A stretch of 64,000 bases of DNA from Heliopora coerulea (taxonomy: Eukaryota; Cnidaria; Anthozoa; Scleralcyonacea; Helioporidae): positions 89,708 to 153,707 of the forward strand of contig JASJOG010000472.1 of assembly GCA_030142905.1 (NCBI GenBank), given 5' to 3'. Shown piece by piece: positions 33,665 to 47,025 of the stretch. The notes below the pieces were generated by a model that was not told the DNA's origin, made no database searches, and worked only from the letters and a program-made list of their open reading frames with translations. Position 1 is the stretch's first letter, and each line of letters starts with the position of its first letter. The position numbers were made by a program, and so were the translations under genes.

Positions 33665-34570
33665 AGATGTGAATTTGTTTTTTTCGGTTCATGGGATATA
33701 CTAATAGAAAGCCATTTTAGTGGTTAGAATACCTTAAACTAGGTAGCTTTTTCATATCAGTGGAATACAGTTACATCCCCTCAACTGGAATCAAATATTG
33801 AATACCTTTTACAGACCTTAATCATAGTGACATATAACATGTGAATTCCACAAAGCATTGATCATGCGCAATATGTTGGGACTCTGTTACGATAGAAGGA
33901 GTGGAACATCATCACGCGTAAGGCCACTGTTTTTTATAACTCTCTGTCATACACATAAAAATACAAGCAACACAAGACGGCTCAAATGGTAAAATAGTTA
34001 ATAACAATTAAGTATTTTTTTGAGGAGAACGAAACACATGGTCAAACACCCCGAAAAACATTTTGCACATCAAGAAAACTTTAACAAGAAAAGCGATGCG
34101 CGGTTTTTTATAGCAACTTTGACGTTTCAAAATCGAAACTGATAACATTTTAATATAATTTTATTCGAAAAAGAGTCAGAACTAGACGCACGAGTGTCTT
34201 GGAGGCGTTCACGGGTAAATGCAATCGACAGGAATCTAGGGAAAATGTTTCTCTGAATAAAAAAATGATAGTTTTGGTAAAGCTTTTTCCTTAATTAAGC
34301 CTCTTGCAACGGACGATGGCTCGCGATCCAATGACAATTTTCCATCTCATAATGAAAATACGCATCTATCACCCGAAAAACAAAATTGACGCATAGCAGA
34401 ACGGAAAATTGAGTCAGTCAAAACATTCTCAAACTCATTAGTAATTCATAAAGCAAAAACGAAACATATACATAATTAATCAGTATTTAGAAATCGGAGG
34501 AAGATTACAATTGAATTTTTCCAACTTTCGGCTGGATTTTTGCCTTAAATACTGCTTCGATTGAGAAGTA
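33665..34570. other. PKS intron, no gene seen
   Basis: Nothing recognisable apart from the left edge of a foldback family (ATCGGAGGAAGA at about 34493). Confidence 0.4.
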
Positions 34571-34711
34571 ATTTCAAACACTCGTTTAGTGTTCTTCCTC
34601 CGATTTCTAGATACCTCGAAACTTGTTAAAAAAACTAGGCTTCGCCTTGTCCTTCAGCTCGTCTCTCGGTATCTAGAAATTGGAGGAAGAACACCAACTC
34701 GTGTTTGAAAT
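34571..34711. repeat. Foldback MITE in PKS intron
   Basis: The arms ATTTCAAACACTCG...TTCTTCCTCCGATTTCTAGATACC (34571-34615) and their reverse complement (about 34668-34711) face each other across a loop containing AGGCTTCGCCTTGT. No ORF. Confidence 0.7.
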
Positions 34712-35309
34712 ATTACATAAAATACAGATGGAACTGACAATGAAAATACATGATGATGTGAACTGGGTGTGATTTAAACATACATTAAAACATATGGTGT
34801 ATGAGTATTAGACTACCAACAGTGTACAAACAAGTTTACCTTGAAAACAGGTAACAGGTATGACCATGCACTCACATTTATGCAAAAGATTTTCAAAAAC
34901 TTTTTTCCTTCACATGAGTCTCCAATTTATTCAAATGACATTGGTAAATTGATTTATGTTACAATATTGGAAAGTGGTGTAAATGTAGCTATTTCCAACC
35001 TTAGTGAACCCCAGAAATATCATTTGGTTAATCATCAAAGTTCTCCAACAGACGAATTATGTATTTCCTGCTGTTTTTAGGAATGGCTGCAACTGGTCCT
35101 TGAAGAGACCCTAGTTCAAAGCTTCCTCATGGCTTGTCTACAGCCAATACCTCGATGGTGTTTACTGCCTACAGCGTTCCACCTTTGCATCTAGCAAAAG
35201 CGCCAATTGCACTGCTTTTTGAAAACTAAACCTTTCACATAGTGTTATACAATAAGTAACACATTAAGAGGTCGTCAAGAGCTATCTCATGATAGGAATG
35301 CCATGCATG

Positions 35310-35990
35310 ATTCCTTGCCCCATGTAGTCTCCGTCAAGAGAACCCCTTTGTACTGGTTTCATGCCCATCGCGCAGAGCTCATGTGGAACAATGGGCTCAT
35401 TATTAAGAAAATTGCCACTCCTGTTCTCTTCTGAGGCCGTCAATGCATAACTTTGCGTGGAGGCAAAGTTAGATTTAATGAGTTTGACATCAGTAGTAAT
35501 TTTTTGGCTGTCTTGAATATGCACTCAGATAGTGATAACCTCCTAAAACAGCATCTCGTGGCACCAATAAAAAAGAATACACATTCTTTCATTCCAAAAG
35601 GTCAGAATGAAATGATAGATATAATTTACCGAGTATGATATGAGAATCGATACTCAAAGAAGTACCAGATGCTTCATTGTTCACTATTCTGGCTGATCGT
35701 ATAGGTGTTCACAATAAAGAACAGAGGAAAATTTGCGTCCACTTTGTTGATGCTAATTCTGACGTCTGGGTGGAATTTTTCACCTTTGCTCAACCAAGTT
35801 GTACAACAGAGGAAAATCTTACACGAAGTATAAAAGTCAGCTTAGATGAGATTAACCTTCCAACAGAGAATCTGAAGTGCTCATGCACAGCAACAGCCAC
35901 TGCATAAACCTTGTAATTGCACACTCCTGCAGGTTACTGTCTGCCTGCAACCTGCTGGACAAGTTCAAGCAGAGCAATAAGTTGTTCAAT
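35310..35990 (+). pseudogene. hAT-like (TTF zinc finger / DUF4371) transposase remnant
   Basis: On the plus strand, in several frames: CITLRGGKVRFNEFD, NFLAVLNMHSDSDNLLKQHL, KGQNEMIDIIYRV, then LADRIGVHNKEQRKICVHFVDAN and a SNSHCINLVIAHSC segment. These follow the order of domesticated or mobile hAT-like DUF4371 proteins. Multiple frameshifts and stops; further remnants may extend from about 34841 to 37060. It sits in a PKS intron, on the opposite strand. Confidence 0.65.
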
Positions 35991-35999
35991 TGGAGTGAT

Positions 36000-37344
36000 G
36001 ATCTCTTAGAGGAGCTAATAACAAAAGCCATCCCAGATACTAGAAAAAAGAACTCTGTCCACAACCTTTGGGTCTTCAAATAGATCGAAAGACATTTTGT
36101 TTGCCAACACGTCTACCAAGCCTACGATCAAATCATTAGAACGCTGGAGATAATTAACCACGGCCTCCATGTGGATGAAGATTAGAGTCCGACCTTCATG
36201 ACAGAGTGGGATGTCGAAATGAAGAAAGATGCTTGTCACATTTCTCTTTACATATCACCGTCTGTCTCATCATCAAGGTATAACGGTCCAGCTTCATCGA
36301 TGTGTTAGAGGCATTCAGTATCGTTGGGAAGGCGAGGACCGCATACCGGCGATGTCACAAGAGAGGATGTATTTGCGTGAGCAGTTTTAGAGTGTCCTAC
36401 AAGAGTGCCTGTGAAATTGCCCAATGAATAAGCGTGGAGCCAACTATGCCCAGGATTACAGGTACACTGGTGGAGTGTTAAAAACGCAAAAAACTTGTCA
36501 GAAACTTGACCTTTTGATTGACTTAATAAACTTGACCTTACAAAAGAGATTGCTTTGGTTCATTATATTACCCCAGAATTGGATGAAGTTCTCAGGGTTG
36601 TCGGTAACATACAACAAGTTGCTAGGACTTCTACCGTCTGAACGACAGCCAGACATAAGTGAAGCCATAAAGATGTAGAAGACCGACTTGCCATCACTAA
36701 AGGTCTTACCTGCTCAGCTTTTCAGGTGAAAGACCACTGTCCTCCGCTCGAGATGAAGCCTGGGCAACGATGGATCACCTGTGCACAAACAATGAAGCAG
36801 TACAGCCCAGAATATTTTCGGAACCTCTCAGTTCTTCAGAAAATTGCTTGTACCATATCTATCACATCATACAAGTGCTGGCGAAGTTGTATGGGTTATT
36901 AGAAAAATCAGTAACGGCATGAAGCGACGTCTACGGAACCTGGCGCTTACGCACATCCATTACAAGATAACTGATTTGGATGTAGGTGTGAACAAGTTTG
37001 CAGAAATGTATCTCTTCCACTCAGAAATGGAAAATTTTATTTTCGAATAGATCTTGACAGTCGCATGTGTTTCGGTATTACCATAAGGTACAAGTTCCAT
37101 GAAATTAAATTCAATAGCTGTTTTGTTGTAGAAAATACATGCGATGGAGACTTGGTTCAACCTTCAATAGAGAGCCACGGTGAATATAAGAAGATGTTGC
37201 ACGTCCGGAACGAAACGTTAGTAAAGTTGTTTTAAATACTTTGTGTTTTATTCCTGTCATTATGCCTCTCCACATAAAAATCATGAGCTGGGCTCTCATT
37301 TTTATATTACGGCGTATAATGCCTTGATAATTATTTTGTTAATA
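36000..37344. other. Continuation of hAT-like debris, no intact gene
   Basis: Short ORFs on both strands with no clear family match; probably the decayed C-terminal part of the hAT-like copy. Confidence 0.35.
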
Positions 37345-37940
37345 CAGTAAACTCTCTTGATGCGGATACCTCTATAAAGCGGACAACTTTCTATGGCAGG
37401 CACAACTTGCTGGTTTCGGCAATACGTAACATATTTCCCTGTATATTAACTCTAAATAAAGTGGACACCTCTGTAAAGCACACAGCAGACACTTTTTGGA
37501 AGAATTTTTGTCCAAAACATCCATGAACCGTACACTTGGAACACTTAATTTGCGTGCGTCACGTTCATCACGTTAGACATGTTTAATACGAATTGGTAAT
37601 CTTTTATTTACTTGTTATTAAAAATCAATACAATGGTTTGTTTGCACGACCGTTTAGACGTTTTATAAAATTCACCCGTCTTCGTTCTCCCCTTGTTCCT
37701 CGTTCTTCATAATGTCTTTCTCAAGACAATTTATAGTCAAGTTCACGCTTTTAAATGTGCTTAATATCATGGGAGGGGACTGTGAACGTTTAATTTTGCT
37801 TTTAATAAAGGGTGCGTTCCAGGTGTGACTTCACAAATGTTGAGTGTCACGTCACTTGAGCTTTCTATAAGGTAGACACCTCTCTAAGACACACACTTGC
37901 AAGTGGTCCTAAGCGTATCCGTTTTAGGGATAGTTGACTG
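37345..37940. mobile_element. Tc1/mariner-pogo type MITE
   Basis: The 596-bp element begins CAGTAAACTCTC and ends GATAGTTGACTG, imperfect terminal inverted repeats flanked by TA (37343-37344 and 37941-37942). Sub-terminal GCGGATACCTCTATAAAGCGGACA motifs repeat inside. No transposase ORF. Confidence 0.7.
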
Positions 37941-37942
37941 TA

Positions 37943-38840
37943 GAGTATTTTTATGACATCTAGCTATCTTGAATGTAAGACATGCATAAATGGATTTACG
38001 TTTTAAGTTTGTTTAAAGTAAAATAACACAATGGCAGTCATTCTTTTTCCATGTTTCTACCCCTATAGATGATGAAATCACAGCGCATTTAACACCCCCC
38101 AAAAGTCATTGGTTCATGAGCACTGACAACAACCTGTGGTTAAGTGTTACTGTTTCGTGTTATGGGTATTTGCCATACCTTAATCGAGATTCAATACAAA
38201 ATAACGTATCATTACATAAACAACAGATATCCGCACATTCAATGTCCTAAGTGTAATCTTTTGAACAGTTTACATGACCTCTTCTGACCTTCAAAATTCT
38301 AGTAAACATTTCCTCAAAGTACAAGAAATTGCATTTCAGAGACTTTAGATTTTAAAATTTTCGGTGAACGTTTCCATCCGTACCCCTATAAGAGTTTTTT
38401 TGTGCCTTAGTCGCTCGCATTACCAAACCCCCATTTACAAAACGCTAGTGACGAGCCTAAAAGTTGAGACGACCTAAAAGAGTTCGTTAAATTGAGATAT
38501 TTTTTGCCCATTTCGATCCGAGACATGTACTTTCAGAAAAATCATCTGGCGTTAACCAGAGTATAATCAGAGAGTCGGATAATGACCGAAAAATTTTAAA
38601 TGACTTTCATAAATCATGCCTTTATACTCTAATTGACCAAGAAAGTTTGACAGTTATTGTTTTCTGAGTTTAAAAAATCTGGCGAGGAAAGCAGGCAAGT
38701 CCTGACTAGATACGTAAATACAAATGGTTCTGATTTTCCATCGAAATTTTTTATGAATTATTAATAAGTTCTTTAGAGCAAAAGAGATGGAGAGAGCAAT
38801 CTTCATAATTATACAAAAAGAAACATTGCTAAAGCAGATT
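37943..38840. other. PKS intron, no gene seen
   Basis: Only one copy of the dispersed TCTGGCGTTAACCAGAGTATAAT motif at 38537-38567. Confidence 0.5.
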
Positions 38841-38853
38841 TTTAATACATTAC

Positions 38854-39218
38854 CTCAAAAGAAGCACCGACACTGTTTTTTATTTGAATGCCCATGCTGC
38901 CTGCACCAATTGAATCTATTCCATATTTGTAAAGACCAACACTTAAGTCAACTTCTGCTGGGTCTCCTCCTGACCATGTTGACAATAAATTTCTAACGAA
39001 CTCTTTAACGTAGTTCATTCGTAGTTCTAATGGGTGACGCCTCAACTCCTGTAACGTTGTCATACTTTGAAGTTTACTGAACGACAAAATCTCATCTCGA
39101 ATTAACTGCAACCTTGGAGAAACATGGTTTCTTAAGTAGACTGGCCAATTCACGTCGCAAAGGCAAACTTGAGCTTCGTTTGGAATTTGAAGAAGGAAAC
39201 GTTTAAGAAATTCCATCC
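38854..39218 (-). pseudogene. PKS exon: KR end and acyl carrier protein
   Basis: The acceptor is TTTAACTCCAG and the donor TTTGAG|gtaatg; incoming phase 1, outgoing phase 0. It encodes the KR C terminus (CLCDVNWPVYLRNH) and the ACP with YGIDSIGAGSMGIQIKNSVG. The Ser of D-S-I is the phosphopantetheine site. This exon is open throughout. Confidence 0.8.
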
Positions 39219-39305
39219 CTGGAGTTAAAGCATTTTGAGACTATTTTAGGATTTAAACTGTAGCAGATTAAGCAGGATATAAGTTCATGTTTTTCATATT
39301 CGTAC

Positions 39306-39584
39306 CTGCTTTGTGTAATATAGAATTAAATCCCTGTTTCTCAAGAAGTGCTGCAACATTTTTGTTCCTCTCAAGGACCCCAGCGTCACTAATGAGTCCT
39401 CAGTTTACTGAAAGCGCTGGTAGACCAAGCCTGTACAGCCGGTATTCACAGAGACTATCTAGAAAAGTGTTAGCTGCTGCGTAGGATACTTGCCCGGCAT
39501 TTCCAAGAACTCCCGATATGGATGAGAACATGATGAAGAAATCCAAATCCATTGAAAGACTTAGTTGGTGAAGCAGGACACTTC
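39306..39584 (-). pseudogene. PKS exon: ketoreductase catalytic part
   Basis: The acceptor is TGTTCACTTAG and the donor AGCAG|gtacga, phase 1-1. It encodes [20 protein letters not shown] and [10 protein letters not shown], giving the Ser, Tyr and Asn of an SDR-type ketoreductase. A TGA at 39400-39402 replaces the Trp of the conserved N-W-G motif. Confidence 0.8.
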
Positions 39585-39827
39585 CTAAGTGAACAGTTAG
39601 CATCGAGAAAAAAAAATCAATTCTCGCTTTTTTATGGACGATTGACTGTTACAACTTTGTATAACTTGTTAAATATGCATGCTTTGCATGTTATTACAAA
39701 CAAATATGAAAAAGTAAACGCTGAGGCTAACGTACTCTCTTACAAATGGGTGTTAATATATATTTCCTTTCCAATATTTAAAGTACGTCATTATGTAAAG
39801 TTTTGAACGAGATAACAACATACTAAG

Positions 39828-39897
39828 GTGTATTTCAACCAAATGCCATGAGTTGTGTTTTATTCATGAGCGCCATGGCATATTGTTGAAACGCACC
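39828..39897. repeat. Hairpin repeat in PKS intron
   Basis: GTGTATTTCAACCAAATGCCATG pairs with CATGGCATATTGTTGAAACGCAC across about 23 bp; a small MITE-like hairpin. Confidence 0.6.
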
Positions 39898-40223
39898 CTG
39901 GTGTGATTACGACACACATCTCCGAGGTGTGGTGACACATCTTTGTGCACATTAAAGATTGGACTAAAAGGCCGTGATTACTGTCTCCATTTTTATATTG
40001 TAACACGCTCTTTTTATTAATTTAAACAAGAAGTAAACGCTCACGTTCAGCTACAAAAGAAACTCAAGAACACTCACATAAATTTCAAGATCGTCATGGT
40101 CACCGGAACGTATTTTTAACGGTACAAAATCACTGGGTCACATACAAGTGCATGAGTACGTTTTTATAGAAAGATGTCCATGGGTATGGTGACATGGAGT
40201 ACTCGGAAACAGAAATGACTTAC

Positions 40224-42791
40224 CTAGGACTTTTGTTGACAATACCCGTTCACAAGTCTCAAAATCTGCGTCTTTAATCATTTGATCATCTAAAACCATT
40301 GCACTGTAAACGCTCTAATTCTTGTTTAACGACAGTCATGTCCTCCCTAGAGGTAACATCCGCTTGACGGAAAAGGATCCGGCACCAAGTTTCCTTTTCC
40401 AAATGTTGCGCCTCGGATTTCTTCTCGTCGCTTGGAGGCGAGCGTGCAGTACACATTACCATCTTGGCACCATTTTCCACCATCCACCTTGCTACTTTAA
40501 ACCCAAATCCTCGTATGCCACCGATGACCAAATACGTTCGATTTCGCCTAAGACCATTTGAATCAAGAGCCAATCTCAGAAATTCTACTTTCTCTGGAGC
40601 ATACTTTGGCTTGAAGGACACAGTGTGTAAACGAAGTTCCGTCTGCCTTTCAGACTTAAATCTCGTAATCATAGAAGCGTTGTCTAATCTAATGACATCA
40701 AATATACTGGTCGATACCTGAGGCATTTTCAGAAGCTTCTGCAAGAATTTGGTTGAAGCAAGGACAGACGTACAAGCGTCCAACAAACTTGAAAATCTTT
40801 TGGAATTCTTGATAACGTCATCCAAACTTGTCTTGATGAAGCTGAAATCTTTCTCGTTACTAACATTGAGTTTGTTGCTCTTTTCGTCAGAAACGGCAAT
40901 TACTTGGCCTCCTGGCTTCAAGTGTTTCATAACCTTTTGGAGAATGATTCCACGGAGATTTTTTAAGAAGCAAATGACGTCCAAAGTCGTATCATTCAAT
41001 TCGTCACCGATTGCCAATTCTTCTCGTGTAAGAACCATGGGGATTCCATATCGTTTTAGTTGATTTTTACCTCGCCAGTCTTTGGTCAGGCTGATAATTT
41101 ATTCCCCTAAAGAAATTGCGATAAATGGAAAGATACAACAAATTTCCTCTTCCTCGTGACACACCAGAATCTTCTTTCCTTCGACTGCGGTGACGATGTC
41201 TTTGATGAGGTGGTAAGAAATCGCCATCGGAATAGCCAGCGAGGCTGCCTGTTGGGCAGTGACTTCATGGTTAACTTTAGTCAAACAGGAGCACTCCTCA
41301 GCAGCGACATAGCTTTCAAGGTTTCGAGCTTCACAAACACCAACCATCAGATCTTCATCCTCGTAAGTGTCTAATTTGCTCCGCAGTTTCCCAACTACAG
41401 TAACATTGTCGGACATGTTCAGGCTAGTCCAATATCTCTTCAAAACTGGACAAGCAAAGAATACTTCGAGCACAGGACTTTCTCCTCCACGATTTAATCC
41501 GTTCGTTTCTAGTAAAAAGATTTTATTCGAGATGAACGACACTTTGAAAGCTTTTGGATTTCCCGATTTGTTGATAGGAGGTTCTTCTTTGGTAAGTTTC
41601 ACCTTTCTAGCTTCTAACCTCGTCAACTTGTTAACGTAACGCAAACCATTCCGATAGGCAATTTCTTCATTAATTACCACTTGTCCAATGTCTGTTACCA
41701 TCTGCTGAAAATCATTTGCGTTTGGGTTCTCTGGTAAGTCAATTACAGAAGCGTTTGGTGCGTCTAGGTCTTCAGAAAGAGTTCTTGTAAAACCGAAAAT
41801 TGAGCTTGACCAAGGAAATACTGGTTCGCTTTCTTCGGGAGCAAAATAATCTACATTAGATCCGCCAGTTATTGAAACTATTCCTGATGTCACAAAGACT
41901 AGCTGAATTTCTTTGGTGAGATCTTCTTTCTTTAGGATTTCTTGCACCAGAAGGAGTGAACATTCAAACGTAAGAATATGCGATGGCTTAAAATTCTGAG
42001 AATCAGCTTTATGTTGGCTGGCATATACCGGCCAAAAGTTGATTACCACAAGCTTGTCATTCTTTTCTTGTGTATATCGTTTGCTCAGAATTTTATTCAG
42101 TGATTGCGAAAGCTAGGCACGAAGTTCCTCGGCTGTGTCTTGTATATCGACGAACGTTGCTGTCTCGTTACCCGGAAGATGTTCAAAAAGCATTTGAGCA
42201 AAGCCACGCCGGTCTCGTAAGATGAGCCATGTTTTGCGCTCTGCTGATTCTTGTGGCTGTTCGGTCGTCAAGTACTCTTTGCTCCAGGCCATCTTGAATA
42301 TTACATCTTTGAAACTTGCTGTGGGTTTTAGCGTTGAAAGATCAATCCCAAGAAATCCATTCAGTAGCATGACGCCTGTACCATAGCAGTCCATGAGAGT
42401 GATGTTGAATCGTTCTCCCTCTCCGGAGGGAATGGTCCTTACATGGCTGAATAAAGGACGACTTAAGTCTTTACGCAAGACTGTCGCATTGCTAATCTGA
42501 TATGGCACAGATTTTGCTTGGCTCTGTGTAACTAAGAGAAGACTCTGAAAACAGGCATCGATGATGAACGGGTGTATGACATAAGCTGACAACGTATTGA
42601 AGATTTCGTCCGTAAGATGGATGGTAGCAAGTGCTTCATTATCATTAGACCAAGTCTGTGTGATCAGACTAAATTGGGCCCAAAAAGAAAGCCCATCTTT
42701 TCACGTTTCTCAATAAGATATCCTGGCGGACGTTGGACCATCCGGGCTTTAATGGCGTCGAAATTATAAAGATCCACTGTTTGTGGCTCAT
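40224..42791 (-). pseudogene. PKS exon: DH end, ER-like and KR N-terminal part
   Basis: It begins phase 1 (ACATTTAG|AT GAG) and ends CTAG|gtaagt. Contents in order: PPGYLIEKREKMGFLFGP and SAYVIHPFIIDACFQSLL (second half of DH with the Asp motif); an inactive-KR or linker region (LVFVTSGIVSITGG); ER-like VTVVGKL and AAEECSCLTKVNHEVTAQQ; KR NADPH site GGIRGFGFKVARW. Lesions: frameshift near 42680, TAG at 42113-42115, TAA at 41099-41101, and a small deletion/frameshift near 40310 just before the SAMVLDD segment. Confidence 0.8.
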
Positions 42792-43358
42792 CTAAATGTC
42801 AAGAGAATAGAAAAGTATGGATTCTTGGTTTAAGGATAAATATTTTCTTGACTCACTCCTTGGTAGGATGTCTCGCCTTGATGATAAAAATCATCCTGCG
42901 TTAGCCAGAGTAAAATAATCTGATATTCCCTGGAGTGAAATAATCAAATATTCAACAAATATTTGGAATTGACAGTCGATTGTAGGAAACCAAGTTTATA
43001 TATGATTATATATGACTATGATCCAAGCTTATATATGACCTCCCAATGATATAGGGCGGACATGTGGGGAGCAAGGGAAGCATGAACCTTCATTTTTTAA
43101 ATTGGTGGGAGAAGCTCCATTGCTTTCCAAAACTATAACATCTGTACTTTAAATGCTCATGGATCTTGACATCTGGCGGAAATTGCATACAACAATGCCA
43201 GCGGTACTATTTATTCGGGTTATCACCGACACAAAATTATGATCACTTTGTTTAAAAAATAAGAACAAACGCTGTGCAGAGGATCATTAAAGCCGCTTTA
43301 AACGATGGGCCATTAGAATAACCGTTGAAATTAACATAAATGAAATTGTTTTATTTTA
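42792..43358. other. PKS intron
   Basis: Contains a copy of the dispersed GTTAGCCAGAGTAAAAT motif at 42851-42917 and nothing coding. Confidence 0.6.
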
Positions 43359-43359
43359 C

Positions 43360-44144
43360 CTTGATTTTCTTCGGTGATATCCAACCGAACAGAACCTTCA
43401 GACAGAACCATTTCATTCTCGTTATCTTCCACTTTTGTTATCTGATAATAACTTCCTTCAGTTGAAGTTTGACAGGTGTGCAAGCGAGTGCGAAACTTGG
43501 GACAATCATTGCTGGATATTGTCAGCAAGTTGCTAAACATGATATTATGCGCATTTGGCACCGTTCTCGGAAACATATGGAGTACCAAAGCGAAAACCAT
43601 TTCAACATAAACAGCAGCGGGTATTACCGGATCGGGAGATTCTTCAAATTTGTGATCCTTTAGATACGGAAGAGTAAATAAATCTACTTCAGATTCCCAA
43701 GCATGTAAGCCCGAAAACGCTTTCGTGGAAACATGTTTTCCCAGAAAAGGAAGACTACCTGTCAATGCCATTGCCCTTTCTCCTTCTTCCATCTTTTCGT
43801 CAAGGGAAGTGACGAGCTCAACGGGATGGCCGTCACGATACCAGAACTCGTTTTCTTGCCAGGGATAAGTCGGACGCCTAATGAAAGATCTGGATCCAGA
43901 TCCTTGAATTCTATTCCACGAAAGTGGAACCCTTTGGGTGACTAGCGGCACAATTTTGCAGAAAAGACTTGTGCTGTTCGTTTGCTGAGCGTTTGGGGAG
44001 TGTTTTGATTACTACCATATCGTTTACGTTTTCAGTCCTTGCTTTCTTGAACTGCGACCAAATTTGGTGAACGTGTCGGGAGTGTTGAGGACCCGCGTTA
44101 ATTTCTACAAAAGCACGATAACCATCATTAAACATGCTTTCCTA
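43360..44144 (-). pseudogene. PKS: AT end and dehydratase N-terminal half
   Basis: The last part of the large first exon. It encodes the AT end (FVEINAGPQHSRHV), RVPLSWNRIQ, and the DH start with YLKDHKFEESPDPVIPAAVY, whose His is the DH base. A TAG at 44142-44144 and a frameshift near 43945 interrupt it. The donor at 43359 (CAAG|gtaaaa) leaves phase 1, matching the next exon. Confidence 0.8.
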
Positions 44145-44950
44145 GGCAGAAGACAAAAGAACGGTTTGACGGATGTTTCTCCACCAGTGATCTCTGGAAA
44201 GCAGTTTTCCCAATATTTGGGTACCATTTACCGTTGAGTAAAGAGGAACACTTCCTTGACATGGGCGAAGCTTTATTTTTCTCGTCTCCTCAATAAAAGA
44301 CTGGCTGATTCCTTCCATTTGACGACTATGAAATGGTCGTGCAGTGCCAAGTGTTCTCCAAAACACACTACTGAGGTGTTCATGAATGTGTCTCTCAATC
44401 AGTTGCATAGATTCTCTATCACCAGATAAAACGACGTCTGTTGGACTATTAATGACAGCTATATCTACGCGATTTTCAAGCTGTACATTGCGCAACACAT
44501 CACTAGCATCCTGTGGTGACATGCCAATTGCTGCCATACGTCTAGCTGGTGAACAATTTTCGTGCAGTTGAGATCGAATTAAAACCAAGTGCAGAGCAAT
44601 GAGTTAGACTCAATGCTCCCAATGCACATGTCGCCGAGATTTCACCAAGACTATGACCAACAACAGCCGATGGTTTAACTCCCCAGGATTTCAACAAATT
44701 GGTCAACGCAAAATGTACCTCGAACAGAGCTGTCTGTCCAATTAGATTTTCGTTCTTTTTAGAGGTCTCCTCCGAGCTGCTAAACTCTTCTGTTAAGGAC
44801 CAGCTAATTCCCTTGGGTCTAAGTATTTTATCTATTCTTTCTATGCTCTCCTTAAAGGTTGGTTCATACATCATCATTTCTTTTGCCATGCCATACCATT
44901 GACTTCCTTGCCCACCATATAGAAACACCACTTTGTTAAAGGGTACAGTT
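44145..44950 (-). pseudogene. PKS acyltransferase domain
   Basis: FLYGGQGSQWYGMA opens the AT, GHSLGEISA holds the catalytic Ser, and RPFHSRQM holds the His. A one-base frameshift near 44590 lies 15 residues after the catalytic Ser. Confidence 0.85.
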
Positions 44951-45239
44951 GCATCACCGACCACAACGAATTCCTGCCATCCATTCTCCTGTTCAGCAAA
45001 CATACTCAACGCCCTTGCACCCTGTCTCAACGAACGAAAACTAACCGCTAAGCGCTGTGAATGCACCGTATACTTTTCATTCAAGGAATAGCATATGTTA
45101 TCTTTGAGAAGTTCATCACCATCTGGTTTCGTCTCAAGACTTTGGGAGAACCTCCGTGCCATCGCTTTGAGAGCGTCGCTGGAACAAGCCGATAAGGTCA
45201 TGATCCTGTTTACATAGCTACGACTTAGAATCAACGGTG

Positions 45240-46540
45240 ATGGCGTTTGTGATTCTTCTTGGAGTATCACATGAGCATTGGAACCTCCGTAACCATAGGA
45301 ACAAACTGCAGCTGTCCTTGGGTTGCCAGTCTTTGAGTTCCATGGTTCATTCTGTACTTGAACCATCATCTTCCTTTCTGACATCTTTAGCTGTGGTTTG
45401 ATGTTATGGACGTTAATGGTTGGCACAAAATACTCATATTTGATCATAAGACAGGTTTTTATCAGCCCCGCTAGTCCAGCTGTCGATTCAGTATGGTTGA
45501 TGTTTGATTTTACTGAGCCTACACGAAGTACTCGTGTGCTGCTGTTGCCGTAAACACTTGCAATGGATCCCATCTCTACCACATCCCCTATAGCAGTGCC
45601 TGTACTATGTGCCTCGACATACTGGATGTCGTCTTTTGAAAGGCCAGATTCAAGTAACACTCTCTTTGCAAGGTGAGCTTGCGTCTCTTCACTAGGTGAA
45701 GTCATTGGTATCGCAGTTTGACCATCATTGTTCAAACCACACGCTACTATCTCAGCATACGTTCCATCCCTGTCTTGAATGGCTACTGCTGTTGGTTTTA
45801 GCACGACAGCAGCTATTCCTTCACCTCTTCCATAACCGTCCCCGCTTAAGTCAAAACTTTTACACCGACCGTCCTCAGCTAGCAGTCCAGTTTTACAACA
45901 AGCCGTGTGAAATGTTCTACCGGATAGCAAAATTTTTGGAGCACGCAAAATTGCTACGTCACATTCACCTGTCTGCATATGTACAAACGCAAGATGAAGC
46001 GCTGTCAGTGAAGAGGAGCATGCAGTATCTACCGTCAAGCTTGGTCCCGTGAGGTTTAGAGAGAAAGAGGTACGGTTTGCTGCAACTGAGGACGTACACC
46101 CAGTAGATGCAAACTGGTCAATTTTGCGAACGTTTGGCCTGTCCAGAAGCAGACCTCCATAATCTAAGTTCATAAGACCAACATAAACGCCAGTTCGACA
46201 TTGTTGTAAATCTTCTAAACGTAGACCAACATCTTCTATTGCCTCATAAACAACATGAAGAAGTAAACGTTGTTGTGGATCCATGGAGTGACTCTCAGCT
46301 GATGACATTCCAAAGAACTGCGCATCAAAACCAGATACTTTGTCCAGGTAAGCTCCTGTCAAAACATAATGTTTTCCCGGGGTGCCTCTTTCTGGATTGT
46401 AGGGAGCTAGCATTTCTCTTGCATGAGGTCTGTTTGTTGGGTAAGAACTTATATCACATTTACCTTCAACCAACATATTCCAAAACTCGTCTTTCGAATT
46501 AGCACCAGAAGGAAACCGACAACTAATGCCAACAACTGCT
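45240..46540 (-). pseudogene. PKS ketosynthase domain (open frame)
   Basis: A complete, uninterrupted KS: APIAVVGISCRFPSG at the start, SMDPQQRLLL, catalytic Cys in VDTACSSSLTALH (about 46020), EAHSTGTAIGD and KSNINHTESTAG with both His, and YGYGGSNAHVIL at the end. All three catalytic residues are present. It is the C-terminal continuation of the RND transmembrane frame, with a roughly 55-aa Lys/Ser-rich linker between them. Confidence 0.9.
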
Positions 46541-46993
46541 ATTGGAGCAAACTTCCTAGTTAGACTAGGTTTCTGCACTTTCTCTTTGTTTTTGTCGTCT
46601 GAAGGAGCACTACCCCGCTTTATTGACTTATTCCATATCTTAAGTAGCTGCTCGATTGGTGATATGTCTAGATTAAAAACCTTCCCTAAAAGAGACAGGT
46701 ATCCAAGTAGTATAACCAAACCATGTAATAGACCCGGCACAACTATTCCAAAGAACGTCTTAAAAAATATTCGGAAAACAATCGAAGATCCAAAACCGGT
46801 TGGCATCATTCCAGAAACGTGCTCAGTCCTCCATGTAAGACACTGCCGCCAATGGTGCTTAGTGCATCCACGACACGAAGTTTGGGTGATCTGGCCTTGG
46901 AGGTAACAAAATGATAAATTACATGGGCATTGTACAGAGAAACCCACTTTTTATCAGTTTCAACTGTAAAGTGTTTTACCCTCGTTAAATAAA

Positions 46994-47025
<32 letters not shown>

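Noticed and set aside
39828..39897. A microRNA-like hairpin
   Set aside because: Arms have several mismatches and look like a MITE; no evidence for processing.
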